A DNA stretch of 64,000 nucleotides from CAUZIZ01 sp965222655 (GTDB lineage Bacteria > Acidobacteriota > UBA6911 > RPQK01 > JAJDTT01): positions 124,001-188,000 of the forward strand of contig CBDCUP010000022.1 of the NCBI GenBank assembly GCA_965222655.1, given 5' to 3'. The position numbers and the translations under genes were made by a program. The notes beneath the pieces are model-generated. The model was not told where the DNA came from. It did no database searches and saw nothing but the letters and a program-made list of their open reading frames with translations. Shown piece after piece: positions 8,594 to 16,465 of this stretch; position 1 is the first letter of the stretch, and every line of letters begins with the position of its first letter.

Positions 8594-8760
8594 TATAGCC
8601 TAGCTGGGTGATCTGCTACCCGAATGAAAGGATCACCTGAGAGACGAAGGGCACGCTTCGACGGAGCCCCGGAAGGCCTTAGGCCCGCGGGTGAGCGACT
8701 GGGGGCATTCGAGAAAGAAACTTTGGCTATCTCTTACCGCAACATCGATAGCGCCGTGTC

Positions 8761-8825
8761 GGTTGTAGGATGGGCACTCTTGCCCGTCAAGGACGGCGAC
8801 GGGCAGGAGTGCCCGTCCTACAACC
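8761..8825 (+). repeat. Repeat B copy 1: long hairpin
   Basis: A 65-bp palindrome whose outer arms are GGTTGTAGGATGGGCACTC and its near-complement. In this copy the arm has T facing G at one position (GGAT against GTCC). Other copies at 25182-25239, 28234-28294 and 63532-63590 carry different but matching arm bases. Confidence 0.8.
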
Positions 8826-8837
8826 AGTCACGGAGGG

Positions 8838-9020
8838 TTAGCCCGCATTTCTCATCGCTGGTCTACTGCGTCGCCGCAAACATCCGTCCTGGCTGTGTTA
8901 CGCTCTCTCGGCCTCCTCGACGTACTGCACGAGTACGACTGCGGGGGCCTCGGTCGCAAGCCTTGCCAGGACGGCCCTTGCGGCGCCTCGTTACGACAAG
9001 CGATGGGAAATCCGGGTTAG
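8838..9020 (-). mobile_element. Repeat A copy 3
   Basis: Inverted relative to copy 1. It is flanked on both sides by TTAG in direct orientation (8838-8841, 9017-9020), which supports a 4-bp YTAR target duplication rather than a longer inverted end. Internal sequence is close to copies 1 and 4. Confidence 0.8.
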
Positions 9021-9066
9021 GATGAGCTCTTGCAGCATCTCTTAACCCATGATGTTTCAAATCAGT

Positions 9067-9948
9067 TCAGGCGGAAAGGCGGGTCGCCTGGGAGGCAATT
9101 GGATCTGTCTCCTTGACCCTAGAGAAAAAGGAAGGGTTGCGGAAGATGGCTGCCGCCAGAGCCGTGTGCAGGGCGTGCCCGGCCTTGTATGCCTTGACGC
9201 GACCAATAATCGGCCAGCCACAGAGGGAAACGTCGCCGATCAGATCCAGCATCTTGTGGCGGACGAACTCGTCCGGGGCCCTCAGCTCCCCATTCATGAT
9301 CCCGTCATCACTCAAGACCACGGCGCTATCGAATGATCCGCCCCGAATCAGCCCCTTGTCCTGGAGTTGCTTGACCTCGGCATAAAAGCCGAAGGTCCGA
9401 GCGAAGGCAATCTCTCTGGCGTAGCTCTCCGGACTCATTTCCAGATCGATTTCCTGGCGTCCGATCGCAGGATGGGAAAATTCGATCTCATAGGAGATCC
9501 GAAACGTAGGGAAGGGCTCGATCGAAATGAACTTCTCTCCGTCCTCCAGACGAATCGGCTTGTCGACCTTCAGAAGGATCCGCTCAGCCGACTGCTCCTC
9601 GATGCCCACGGACAGCACGGCTTCCACGAAGGGAAGCGCCGAACCATCCAGAATCGGGACTTCCAGTGAATCAATATCCAGGTAGACATTGTCCAGTTCA
9701 AGCCCGTAAAGCGCTGACAGGATATGCTCGACCGTCGAGAGCCTCACGCCTCGCTTCATCAGCGTCGTGGCCAGTACCACACGCGAGACATGATTGCGTA
9801 GAGCCTCGATCTCGAAGTCTTGAAGATCGACCCGCCGGAAAACGATTCCCGTGTCCTCGGGAGCGGGTTTCAACTCTAACGACACCTGACAACCCGTATG
9901 AAGACCCACCCCTGAGACCTTGACAGGACCCTTGATCGTGGTTTGCAT
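9067..9948 (-). CDS. lpxC: UDP-3-O-acyl-N-acetylglucosamine deacetylase
   Basis: LpxC catalyses the committed zinc-dependent step of lipid A synthesis, so the cell has an LPS-type outer membrane. The ATG at 9948 begins MQTTIKGPVKVSGVGLHTG, the canonical N-terminus; an upstream in-frame start at 10047 adds an unrelated 33 residues. Motifs: SGVGLHTG at 12-19, STVEHILSALYG with the zinc-binding His, and HKMLDLIGD (HKxxDxxGD) at about 225-233. At 293 aa it is normal length. No other lipid A gene is adjacent. Confidence 0.95.
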   Translation of the reverse strand: MQTTIKGPVKVSGVGLHTGCQVSLELKPAPEDTGIVFRRVDLQDFEIEALRNHVSRVVLATTLMKRGVRLSTVEHILSALYGLELDNVYLDIDSLEVPILDGSALPFVEAVLSVGIEEQSAERILLKVDKPIRLEDGEKFISIEPFPTFRISYEIEFSHPAIGRQEIDLEMSPESYAREIAFARTFGFYAEVKQLQDKGLIRGGSFDSAVVLSDDGIMNGELRAPDEFVRHKMLDLIGDVSLCGWPIIGRVKAYKAGHALHTALAAAIFRNPSFFSRVKETDPIASQATRLSA

Positions 9949-10156
9949 CTCTGCTTTCAGGCTCCCCGTTTCGGCGATTCGTCGGATCCGAAGACTTTTC
10001 TTGATGCAAGAACACAGCCAGACCGAAGAACCGTGCCTGACGGGCACTCTCCCGCTCGGCTAGAACGCTTAGTGTGAACCTGAAGCCACAACCTGTTGCA
10101 TCAGAGATACAAGGTGCGGAGCCTACAGAGCACAAGAAGATCGAAAGGGCTCCTCT

Positions 10157-11719
10157 TCAGGAGCCAAAACTGAGCGCCCGGCCTGGCAGGGGTGTGGAGA
10201 GGTCGGCGACAGGCCGACTCCCTTCGACGATGGGCACACCGTTGACCAGGACGTGCTCAATGCCGATCGAATACTGATGAGGCTCTTCGAAGGTGGCCTG
10301 ATCACGGACCTCGGCTTCGTCGAAAACGACCAGATCGGCGTAGTTCCCTTCTTCGAGGGTTCCCCTCTGGCGAAGGCCGAATCGCTGAGCCGGTATCCCA
10401 CTCAGCTTTTGCACGGCCTGCTCCAGGGAAAACAGCTTCTCATCCCGGACGCAGGGTCCGAGAAGTCGAGTCGCCGAACCATACTGTCTGGGGTGGATGA
10501 CTCCGCCTTCCTGATAGATACCGTCTGAGCCCATCATGTAGCAGGGATGAGCAAGCATGGGTGCGATTACGCCCTCTTCTTTGCCCGGGCTTACCGCCAG
10601 AACCGCCAGACTCTCTTCGATCAGCAGATCGCAGAATGCGTCGACTGCCGGAAGCTTCGTGCCGGAAAAGTACTCTCCAAGCGTCATCCCCTGGTAGTGA
10701 CTGTTTTCCTTGCTGGCCACCCACGCGATCACCAATTTCTCCAGAGAAAAGCGACCCGGGTTGGTGAAGATCTTGTCCCGAATGAGCGGATCCTGGAGTC
10801 GACCCAGAGCGAACAAAGGACCCTCTTCCCAGACTTCGTAGGGCAGAAAGAAATTCAGCATGGTGGAGCCGGCCAGGTAAGGATAGACATCGAATGAAAA
10901 GTCGACCTCCTGGGTAGCAACGCGATCCACATAGGTCAATATCTCTTCCGCTTCTCGAGCGTCGGAAGCCTTCAGATGTGAGATGTGGACGGGGACGGCG
11001 GCTCGCTTCCCGATCTCAACCGCCTCCGCGAGAGCCCTCATGATCCCTTTCTTATAACGCATGTGCGTCACGTAGAGACCGCGAGCCGAAGACATGACAC
11101 GGCATGCCTCTACTAGTTCGTCAGTGTCAGCAAAACATTCGGATATATAGTCCAATCCGGTCGAGATCCCCACCGCGCCTGCTTCCATACCTTTCTCGAT
11201 CTCCGCGTGGATCAGCTCCATCTGCTTATCGTCGGGGCGACGCGATCCGAACCCGGAGGCGAGAGCCCGGACATTGGCGTAGGGGATGTGGGGAATGCTG
11301 TTCTGGACGTTGCTGCCATCCAACAAGGACATGTAATCCGCCAGGGTCTCCCAGCCCTGGTACTCTTCGAAGCGCAGCGCGTTGAGCGAGCGCAGATAGT
11401 AGATCCAATGATGTGCGGTGTGCCTGTTGACGGGAGCATAGGAGATCCCGTCCGCCATGATGACCTCAGATGTAAACCCCTGACTGGTCTTGGAAAAATT
11501 GTGGGGCTTCTTGAGCAACCAGGCATCCGAGTGATTGTGGACATCCACAAACCCAGGAGCAACGATCTTGCCGCCGGCGTCAATCGTGCGCCCGGCTTCG
11601 GCCTCCTTCAAATCGTCGATTTGGCGAATGCGGTCCTTATCTATTCCAACGTCTGCCCGGTAGCGAGGGGCTCCGCTGCCATCGATCAAGGTTCCATTCT
11701 TTATGATTAAGTCGAACAT
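10157..11719 (-). CDS. N-acyl-D-amino-acid deacylase-like amidohydrolase
   Basis: A 520-aa metal-dependent amidohydrolase of the D-aminoacylase/dihydroorotase-like group, which releases D-amino acids from N-acyl derivatives or acts on related cyclic amides. The metal site HNH (DVHNHSD, His61 and His63) follows the usual N-terminal beta-sandwich. HISHLKASD near 250 and MGSDGI near 405 match the barrel metal and catalytic positions. No signal peptide, so cytosolic. It stands alone on the minus strand, next to a palindrome cluster. The exact substrate cannot be read from the sequence. Confidence 0.85.
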   Translation of the reverse strand: MFDLIIKNGTLIDGSGAPRYRADVGIDKDRIRQIDDLKEAEAGRTIDAGGKIVAPGFVDVHNHSDAWLLKKPHNFSKTSQGFTSEVIMADGISYAPVNRHTAHHWIYYLRSLNALRFEEYQGWETLADYMSLLDGSNVQNSIPHIPYANVRALASGFGSRRPDDKQMELIHAEIEKGMEAGAVGISTGLDYISECFADTDELVEACRVMSSARGLYVTHMRYKKGIMRALAEAVEIGKRAAVPVHISHLKASDAREAEEILTYVDRVATQEVDFSFDVYPYLAGSTMLNFFLPYEVWEEGPLFALGRLQDPLIRDKIFTNPGRFSLEKLVIAWVASKENSHYQGMTLGEYFSGTKLPAVDAFCDLLIEESLAVLAVSPGKEEGVIAPMLAHPCYMMGSDGIYQEGGVIHPRQYGSATRLLGPCVRDEKLFSLEQAVQKLSGIPAQRFGLRQRGTLEEGNYADLVVFDEAEVRDQATFEEPHQYSIGIEHVLVNGVPIVEGSRPVADLSTPLPGRALSFGS

Positions 11720-12098
11720 TTCTCCCTCGAAGTCCTGAAGAGCGAGAGCATCTAAACGATTCTACTTGCTCGCAATACCCTAGCGAGCGACCTCAAACCG
11801 CCGAGGTCAATCCCAACGGGGTTACGGCATACGCCCAACGACCTCAAACCGCCGACCTCACACAGGTCAACCCCAACGGGGTTGCGGCGTACAGCCCAGG
11901 GTTTCCGAACCCTGGGTAAACAGCCATCCCTTTTGATCCCAACCCTGTAGGGGTTGTGGCCTCCTCCTTCAACCGGTGCGCGATTGCGCCTTGATCCTCA
12001 CCTTCCGCAACCCCTACAGGGTGCGATGAGCCGCAGTGGCTCGAACTAAGTCAAACCATGTTAGACAAACGGTGAGGCGTTTGGAAAGGAGGAAATAA
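11720..12098. repeat. Palindrome cluster (AACCCC-AAC-GGGGTT and CCCAGGGTT types)
   Basis: No gene is visible. The stretch carries several short palindromes: AACCCCAACGGGGTT twice (about 11812-11880), CCCAGGGTTTCCGAACCCTG at about 11895-11914, and AACCCTGTAGGGGTT with a partner near 12008. ACCTCAAACCGCCGA is directly repeated. The block 11864-11916 reappears inverted at 14459-14510, beyond the reverse transcriptase. Confidence 0.7.
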
Positions 12099-12417
12099 GG
12101 GTCATCCGGTAAATGGGGAGGTGGGAACGTGGTTCGGCGCTTTCCGGATCCCAAATCTGGTTCCCCGTTCGCTTGTCAATATAGTCGGCTGCAGTAGCAG
12201 AGGCCGTGGGAACTGTGGAAAACTCCGAGCGACATCGAACTGGGCCAGCAAGCCCGTGATACGGAGTTTTCCAAGCGCTGTGCGAACGGTGGAAAAACAA
12301 CTGCGAGCACTTGCCAGTTCTCCTCCAGAACTAGTTGTTTTTCCACGGTTTGCATAGTGCGGCAGTTTCCACGGCCTGCCTTTGACTGGCGGCACCTCCC
12401 CATTTACCGGATGAACC
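12099..12417 (-). mobile_element. MITE F copy 1, 319 bp, with 8-bp GGAAATAA duplication
   Basis: Inverted ends read GGGTCATCCGGTAAATGGGG and, from the other side, GGTTCATCCGGTAAATGGGG. GGAAATAA is duplicated at 12091-12098 and 12418-12425. There is no ORF of its own, but two internal hairpins (GTGGAAAAAC/GTTTTTCCAC and GGAAAACTCC/GGAGTTTTCC types) are present. It differs from the copy at 52499-52816 by only about four substitutions and one indel. Confidence 0.88.
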
Positions 12418-12425
12418 GGAAATAA

Positions 12426-13085
12426 AGCGATAAGAGAGGCAAGACGCCGAAGCCTACCTGTGCGAGTCCACGCTCGTACAGAACTTCCTGCTCGAACTCC
12501 GCGATTAACCAGCGGGGGTACGCAGCCAGGGCGCTCCCAACGGCTGGACCGGAAGAAGGGATCGTCACGAAGGGGCCAGGCAGGAAGACTTCGGGAGACG
12601 GCACTTCGGCCTAGAGCAAAGCGCCAACGACCGCCCTTGAGTGAAGCGTTGGCGAGGTTCCCTGACCTCGTCTCCAGAGAGAACAGGTGGTTATCTCTCT
12701 GGAACTGCTTTGGGTGATACCTGTCGCCGCCTGAGGAAAATGGTTCGAGTCATGACCGGTGAATGTCCCCCGCCGTCCCCTGTGGGTGAGTCCGCGCTAT
12801 AAGCCCCCGGTGAAAGGCGACGGATGATGCGGTGGTGCGGAGAAGGCTTCCTGAGCCGCCTCCGCTTTAGGGATTGCCGCAGAGCCGGAGTACTCCAGTT
12901 TCGGCTGGAGGAAAGGTCAAACCGAAGACGAGGTGAGGAAGAATCCTGAGTCTGGGTAGTTAGCGTCTCGGCCGTGGCCCCCCAAATGGGTCGGCCCGTG
13001 CTCTTGTCCGGGTCAAACCGGGAAAACAGACCCCCCAGGGGCCTGGCTAAGAAACACCCGATAGATCTCCGATCCGCCTCACCTG
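12426..13085 (+). ncRNA. Structured non-coding stretch upstream of the reverse transcriptase (possible intron RNA)
   Basis: About 660 bp without a credible gene but with several stems, for example CCAGAGAGA/TCTCTCTGG at about 12673-12701 and CTCCAG/CTGGAG near 12895-12912. GTGCGAG at 12459 resembles a group II 5' boundary (GUGYG). This size is right for domains I-III of a group II intron before a domain IV ORF. I could not identify the catalytic domain V downstream of the ORF, so intron identity is unproven. Confidence 0.4.
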
Positions 13086-14348
13086 ATGATGCAACAGAAC
13101 AGGAACACCATGGTGAAGAACAGAAAAGTGCACTCCTTGACCGGTCGCATCACGATCGAGCTCATGCGTGCCGCCTTTAAGAAAGTCAAGCGCAACCGAG
13201 GCGCCGCCGGGGTGGACAAGGTCAGCATCGGGATGTTCAAGGACAACCTCGAACAAAATCTTCTCGCGCTGATGAAAGATCTTAAATCAGGCGAGTTTCG
13301 ACCCGTTCCGCTGCGCCGAGTCCATCTCTCCAAGGGGCCTCACACGAAGAAGACCCGGCCGCTCGGGATTCCCGGGGTCCGCGACCGCGTGGGCCAGGAA
13401 GTCCTGCGACGGCTGCTGGAACCTATCTTCGAGTCGCTCTTTCAGGAAGCCTCCTTCGGGTTTCGTCCCAAACGCAACTGTCATCAGGCGATCCAGTGGG
13501 TGTTGTCCCTTCACGACGCCGGCTACGGCTTCGTACTCGACGCCGACATTGAAGGCTTTTTCGACAACATTCCACAAGACGTCATTATGCAGTTGGTGGC
13601 CGACAAGGTTGCCGACGGTAATATCCTTCGCCTTCTTCAACGATTTCTCACTGCCGGAGTCATGGAGGACGGTGTCTTCAAGCCGACCACGGTCGGCACG
13701 CCACAAGGAGGGGTGATTTCCCCTCTTTTGGCTAACATTGTCCTTAATCAACTGGACTGGGCTCTCGACCGGGCGGGTTTTCAATTTGCCCGGTACGCCG
13801 ACGACTTCGTCGTCCTGACCCGGTCCGAAAGGCAGGCGCAAGAGGCCTTGGCACTGGTCCAGCTGCTGCTGGCAACCCTTCAGCTAACGCTGAGTCCGGA
13901 GAAAACCCGGATCACGACGTTCGGAAAAGGCTATGAGTTTCTTGGCTTTTTCCTCTCGTCCCGTTCCCGGCGTATGCGCGACAAGTCCCAGCGGAAATTC
14001 AAGGATAAGGTGCGGGAATTAACCGTTCGCCACCATAACCTCGATGCCGAGGCGATCCTGAAATTGAACCGAGTGATCAGGGGGACGGCTCAGTACTTCG
14101 CCCCCGAGTTCGCGACCAATCGCTGGCTCTTCCAAAAGCTCGACTCCTGGGTCCGTCTGCGACTCCGGAGTATGAAGCTCAAGCGGAAGAACTACAACGA
14201 CAATCGCAAACTCAGGGTGGGGTTCTTCTGCCGAAAACTCGGCTTGCTTACCCTTGAAAGCTTCTGCCTCTATCGCAACACCTATGGCCAAGTCTGTTAC
14301 GTCGTTCCCCGTCTTGGGGCAACGTCTTTGGGGTCGCCCGGTGAGTGA
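13086..14348 (+). CDS. Group II intron-type reverse transcriptase/maturase
   Basis: A 420-aa RNA-directed DNA polymerase. Motifs follow the order of intron-encoded proteins: RPLGIPGVRDRVGQEVL, ASFGFRPKRNCHQAI, DADIEGFFDNI (first catalytic Asp), TPQGGVISPLLANIVL, ARYADDFVVL (catalytic DD near 238-239) and GYEFLGFFLS. The maturase-like (X) part has LNRVIRGTAQYF. No HNH endonuclease domain follows. The upstream stretch is structured, but no clear domain V/VI is seen in the 170 bp after the stop, so this may be a degenerate intron or a group II-like stand-alone RT. An inverted 52-bp repeat flanks the block. Confidence 0.85.
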   Translation: MMQQNRNTMVKNRKVHSLTGRITIELMRAAFKKVKRNRGAAGVDKVSIGMFKDNLEQNLLALMKDLKSGEFRPVPLRRVHLSKGPHTKKTRPLGIPGVRDRVGQEVLRRLLEPIFESLFQEASFGFRPKRNCHQAIQWVLSLHDAGYGFVLDADIEGFFDNIPQDVIMQLVADKVADGNILRLLQRFLTAGVMEDGVFKPTTVGTPQGGVISPLLANIVLNQLDWALDRAGFQFARYADDFVVLTRSERQAQEALALVQLLLATLQLTLSPEKTRITTFGKGYEFLGFFLSSRSRRMRDKSQRKFKDKVRELTVRHHNLDAEAILKLNRVIRGTAQYFAPEFATNRWLFQKLDSWVRLRLRSMKLKRKNYNDNRKLRVGFFCRKLGLLTLESFCLYRNTYGQVCYVVPRLGATSLGSPGE

Positions 14349-14520
14349 CCCTCACGCCGGTAAATATGAGGAATAGACCCCATCGCGACAACGGGGAGGG
14401 GCAGGCGGGAACCCCGCCTGTCTCTTACCCGCGTGACCTCTTGAGCCGTCCCGCCCATCCCAGGGTTCGGAAACCCTGGGCTATAAGACGCAACCCCGTT
14501 GGGGTTGACTTCTCTTGGTA
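14349..14520. repeat. Palindromes between reverse transcriptase and IS481 element
   Basis: The stretch contains a clean hairpin CAGGCGGG-AAC-CCCGCCTG (14402-14420) without a T tract. It then has the block 14459-14510 (CCCAGGGTT and CAACCCCGTTGGGGTTG palindromes), which is the inverted copy of 11864-11916. Confidence 0.7.
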
Positions 14521-16165
14521 TGTTCCGGGCACATAGGTAACAGTTTCTCCCAGGCACATAGGTTACAAGAGGAGTCATGTCATGGAAAGAGACGTGTGTG
14601 ATGAGCGAACGAGTGAAACTGGTGACCGAACATCTGGAGGGAGAGTATGGAATTACGGAGTTATCGCAAGCCTATGGGGTGAGTCGGAAGACGGTGTACA
14701 AGTGGATTGGGCGTTACGAAGAACAAGGGTGGTTGGGGCTGGAGGATCGCTCGCGTGCGCGCCACAGTCAGGCCAACGCGGTGGAAGAGGAGATCGAGAA
14801 GGGGCTCTTGAAATTGAAGGCCCGTTGGCCGTTGTGGGGAGCGCCGAAGTTGTGGGTCAAACTGAGGGAGGAGGTGGGAGCGGATCGGTGCCCGGCAGAG
14901 AGTACGGTGAGCGAGATTCTCAGACGGCACGGCTTGAGTGGAGTGGCCAAACGGCGACGGCGAGCGGTCCCGACGGAGCAGCCGTTTAAGGATTGTCGGG
15001 AGGCCAATGCGTTGTGGTGTGCGGATTTCAAGGGCTGGTTTCGGACCACCAACGGCTGCAAGTGCACGCCCTTGACGATCAGTGATGCGCACAGCCGCTT
15101 CTTGTTGTGCTGCCAGGGGCTGGGGGGAGCGACGGGATGGATCACGGTCCAACCGCTGTTTATCAAGGCGTTCCGGGAGTATGGGCTCCCGGAGTCGATG
15201 CGGACGGACAAGGGACCGCCCTTTGCGTCGACGGCCTTGGGAGGACTCACTCCCCTGGCGGTGTGGTGGGTGCGCTTAGGGATCGAATTGCAACGCATCG
15301 AACCGGGTTGCCCGCAACAGAACGGAAGACACGAGCGGATGCATCGGACCCTCAAGGAAGCGACGGCCCAACCGCCGCGAGCCAATCTCACCGCCCAGCA
15401 GAAGGCTTTCGAAGCCTTTCGCCGGGAATACAACGAGGAGCGTCCCCATGAATCGTTGGGCCAAAGGCCGCCGGCGCTCTTCTACCAGCCAGCTCCTCGG
15501 GAGTATCCTTCACGGTTGCCGGAGCAAAGAGGTTATCCCGATGAGTGGGAGAAGCGGCTGGTGCGCAAGGGCGGTCAAATGAAATGGAAGAACCAAGACA
15601 TCCGATTGACGGAGACCCTCTGGGGGCAGCAGATTGGCTTAAAGCCGGTGGCAGAGGGCCAGTGGGGCGTCTACTTTGAGCATCTGGAGCTCGGCCTCTT
15701 TGATGAACGGCTGGGGAGGGTCTTACCCACCAAACGATTGAAACAAAAACCCGTAACCCCAGGTGAGGGGCCACCCAAAAGTGACCATTTTCAGGAGCTC
15801 TAAAGAAAAATGACCCGAAAGCCGTGGAAACTGCCGCGCGCTGGAAACCGTGGAAAAACAGCAACCTCGAGAAGACGACTCCAGGCGTCGAGTTTTTCCA
15901 CCGTTCCCACCGCGCTTGGGAAACTCCTCGGAAGGAGTTTCCCACAGTTCCCACCGCTTCTACGGCTGGATATCTAAACGAACTCCCTCTGCCCCGCTTC
16001 GCGGCCAGGTTCACGAGGGAGGGAAAGGAACCGAACCCAAGGAGATCACTATTGAATCAATGGCCGGTTTTGACCCGGCTCCGACACAAGAAAATGAAAT
16101 CCCAAGACTCCAAAAGTGTAACCTATGTGCCCGGGAGAAAGTGTTACCTATGCATCGGGAGCTAC
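14521..16165 (+). mobile_element. IS481-family insertion sequence, about 1645 bp
   Basis: The left end begins TGTTCCGGGCACATAGGTAA and the right end, reverse-complemented, begins TGTAGCTCCCGATGCATAGG. Both then share AGGTAACA-TTTCTCCC-GGCACATAGGTTACA, so each terminus carries the CACATAGGT(T)AAC motif twice. Flanks TCTTGGTA and TCTTGATA are an 8-bp near-duplication with one mismatch. The element contains one transposase gene and, beyond its stop, a 360-bp tail carrying an F-like hairpin block. Confidence 0.75.
14577..15803 (+). CDS. IS481-family transposase
   Basis: A DDE integrase-core transposase of 408 aa. The N-terminal helix-turn-helix (about residues 22-65, YGVSRKTVYKWIGRYEEQG) is followed by the rve domain with WCADFKGWF, MRTDKGPPFAS and QNGRHERMHRTLKE holding the three acidic residues. 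RPHESLGQRPPALFY is typical of the family. The reading frame is intact, so it may be active. The ATG at 14577 is only 2 bp from an AGAGGAG box; an in-frame ATG at 14601 is a plausible alternative start. Confidence 0.92.
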   Translation: MSWKETCVMSERVKLVTEHLEGEYGITELSQAYGVSRKTVYKWIGRYEEQGWLGLEDRSRARHSQANAVEEEIEKGLLKLKARWPLWGAPKLWVKLREEVGADRCPAESTVSEILRRHGLSGVAKRRRRAVPTEQPFKDCREANALWCADFKGWFRTTNGCKCTPLTISDAHSRFLLCCQGLGGATGWITVQPLFIKAFREYGLPESMRTDKGPPFASTALGGLTPLAVWWVRLGIELQRIEPGCPQQNGRHERMHRTLKEATAQPPRANLTAQQKAFEAFRREYNEERPHESLGQRPPALFYQPAPREYPSRLPEQRGYPDEWEKRLVRKGGQMKWKNQDIRLTETLWGQQIGLKPVAEGQWGVYFEHLELGLFDERLGRVLPTKRLKQKPVTPGEGPPKSDHFQEL

Positions 16166-16465
16166 ATCTTGATACTCGCAGCCCGAGCCGTCAGCACGGC
16201 CTCTTCCAGGGTTCTTTCAAGGTCCCAAGACTTTCTCTTGTATTCCACAACTTGACCAGTCTGCGAACTCTTCATCGACCAAGGGGCTCTAGCCCTCAAG
16301 ATAGCCCAGACGTAGGGTATTTCGAATTGGCCCTCTGCGCAAGATCCCGTTTGGCCCCACTTTTGGAGCAGTTCTGTTGTTGCGGCTCTCCCAAGCAACT
16401 CCCGTAGTTGAACGCTTGATACTAGGACCCAGAATGGCATCAAATGAAGGCCAGGGGGAAAGACC
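15804..16465. other. IS481 tail with nested F-like hairpins, then unassigned intergenic DNA
   Basis: 15821-15960 is clearly related to the inside of MITE F (CCGTGGAAACTGCCGC, GTGGAAAAAC/GTTTTTCCACC, GGAGTTTCCCACAGTTCCCA) but lacks its ATCCGGTAAATGGGG ends. 16110-16165 is the right end of the IS. 16166-16465 holds no gene I can support; a 114-codon minus-strand frame there shows no recognisable domain. Confidence 0.6.

Larger units (their letters stand above)
8594..9066. repeat. Repeat-only intergenic region (half C, B1, A3)
   Basis: This gap upstream of the amidase gene and downstream of lpxC holds no credible gene. It contains a half C module near 8705-8722, a stretch shared with 28175-28235 (CTACCG-type run and ATCGATAGC), the B1 hairpin and repeat A3. 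Any amidase promoter must lie between these and 8593; I see no convincing boxes. Confidence 0.65.

Noticed and set aside
11760..12060. Possible CRISPR array in the repeated AACCCCAACGGGGTT stretch
   Set aside because: Repeat spacing is irregular, units are short palindromes, and no cas gene is nearby.
12460..12717. 85-codon frame upstream of the reverse transcriptase
   Set aside because: Low-complexity Arg/Ser composition and stem-forming DNA; better explained as structured RNA.
13086..14348. Retron or diversity-generating retroelement
   Set aside because: No msr/msd-like structure, template repeat or variable repeat pair was found, and the RT motifs and maturase-like tail fit group II-type proteins.
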